64,000 nt of DNA from Batillaria attramentaria. Its lineage: Eukaryota > Mollusca > Gastropoda > Batillariidae. The notes under the pieces are model-generated. The model saw only the letters and a list, made by a program, of their open reading frames with translations. It was not told where the DNA came from and did no database searches. The DNA lies in contig JACVVK020000053.1 of assembly GCA_018292915.2 (NCBI GenBank), forward strand, positions 402,501 to 466,500, in the 5' to 3' direction. The stretch's first letter is position 1. Each line of letters starts with the position of its first letter. Shown here one piece after another: positions 63,441 to 64,000 of this stretch. A program made the translations under genes and the position numbers.

Positions 63441-63792
63441 GTAAGCATACAAATGGTTGCATTAGTTTTGTACAGGCTTTTTTCAGTGCCCCGTCTTTGT
63501 AATCACCTTCGCGCCTTCAAACGCAACTACAACCACGAATCTAATTATGCGTTGAGGGTATTGAAAACGCTACTGTAGCCCAAATACACTTTAGCCTCGC
63601 TTCGATCGCGGCGAGCTGTTTTCAGTTGTAGAGATAACGGTAACATGTGGCGGCATTTCTCGTGATATTCTCGGCCGGATTCCGATGGGGATAAAAGCAA
63701 CTTGTAAACAGGCGAGACGAATCTACCCGGCTGCGTTCGTGGTCATGGTATGTATCATTTCAACACTTATGATGTTTTAACACGCACACATG

Positions 63793-63793
<1 letters not shown>

Positions 63794-63845
<52 letters not shown>
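63794..63845. repeat. (AC)n microsatellite
   Basis: Pure AC tract near the right edge; no gene seen from 63441 to 64000. Confidence 0.95.
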
Positions 63846-63848
<3 letters not shown>

Positions 63849-64000
63849 TGCACAACGATATTCTTGATCCGGGGGTGGGGTGGGGTGGGGTGGGAATAGA
63901 CAAGCCCATCATAACTATTTCTCATTACAAGTAAGGAAGTCAGCATAAAAAAGAAAAAAAAATATCAACTTGTTTGCTAGCCTTTGTTTTGTGGTCACTA

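Overview
The window looks like intron-rich animal nuclear DNA, most likely from a mollusc and perhaps a gastropod. Reasons: short GT-AG exons, a tandem ZNFX1-type gene pair, a sodium/solute symporter, a neuropeptide-type GPCR, interstitial TTAGGG repeats, several tRNA-derived SINE families, LINE tails and very many (CA/GT)n microsatellites. There are no operons, CRISPR arrays or bacterial signals. The organism assignment is inference; the gene families are read from the protein sequence.

Layout. (1) 1-5375, minus strand: the 5' half of an SLC5-type Na+/solute symporter. Seven exons join in phase and the gene continues off the left edge. (2) 5376-11950: no supported gene; repeats, SINEs and LINE tails. 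(3) 11953-13490, minus: three exons of a CHST15-like carbohydrate sulfotransferase, with one phase mismatch. (4) 14368-16604, plus: a peptide-GPCR-like gene lacking TM2-TM4 and broken in frame, so probably a pseudogene. (5) 18424-35852, minus: ZNFX1-like gene A, 16 coding exons, about 2481 codons, every exon phase compatible. (6) 36000-42400: a repeat-rich spacer with a Tc1/mariner-like MITE, LINE remnants and interstitial telomeric repeats. (7) 42407-59222, minus: ZNFX1-like gene B, 17 exons and about 2080 visible codons, its 5' end not found. (8) 59223-64000: SINEs and repeats, no supported gene.

Genes A and B are head-to-tail paralogues with the same intron positions and phases. Each encodes, in order, an Arg/Gly-rich N-terminus, an alpha-helical (armadillo-like) region, a superfamily-1 (Upf1-like) helicase interrupted by an acidic exon, a run of NFX1-type zinc fingers and a RING-like Cys cluster. 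Known ZNFX1 proteins act in RNA-based defence: dsRNA sensing in mammals and small-RNA inheritance in nematodes. A similar role here is inference.

The most interesting points are: patchy near-identity of two helicase exons between otherwise diverged paralogues, which suggests gene conversion; minisatellites that carry or abut 3' splice sites; a 30-codon zinc-finger deletion in gene B beside a 14-copy minisatellite; a SINE that appears to supply the 3' splice site of one gene B exon, with an inverted copy of that SINE-plus-exon fragment two exons downstream; and a short hairpin element with 38-bp perfect arms and a 13-bp target-site duplication.
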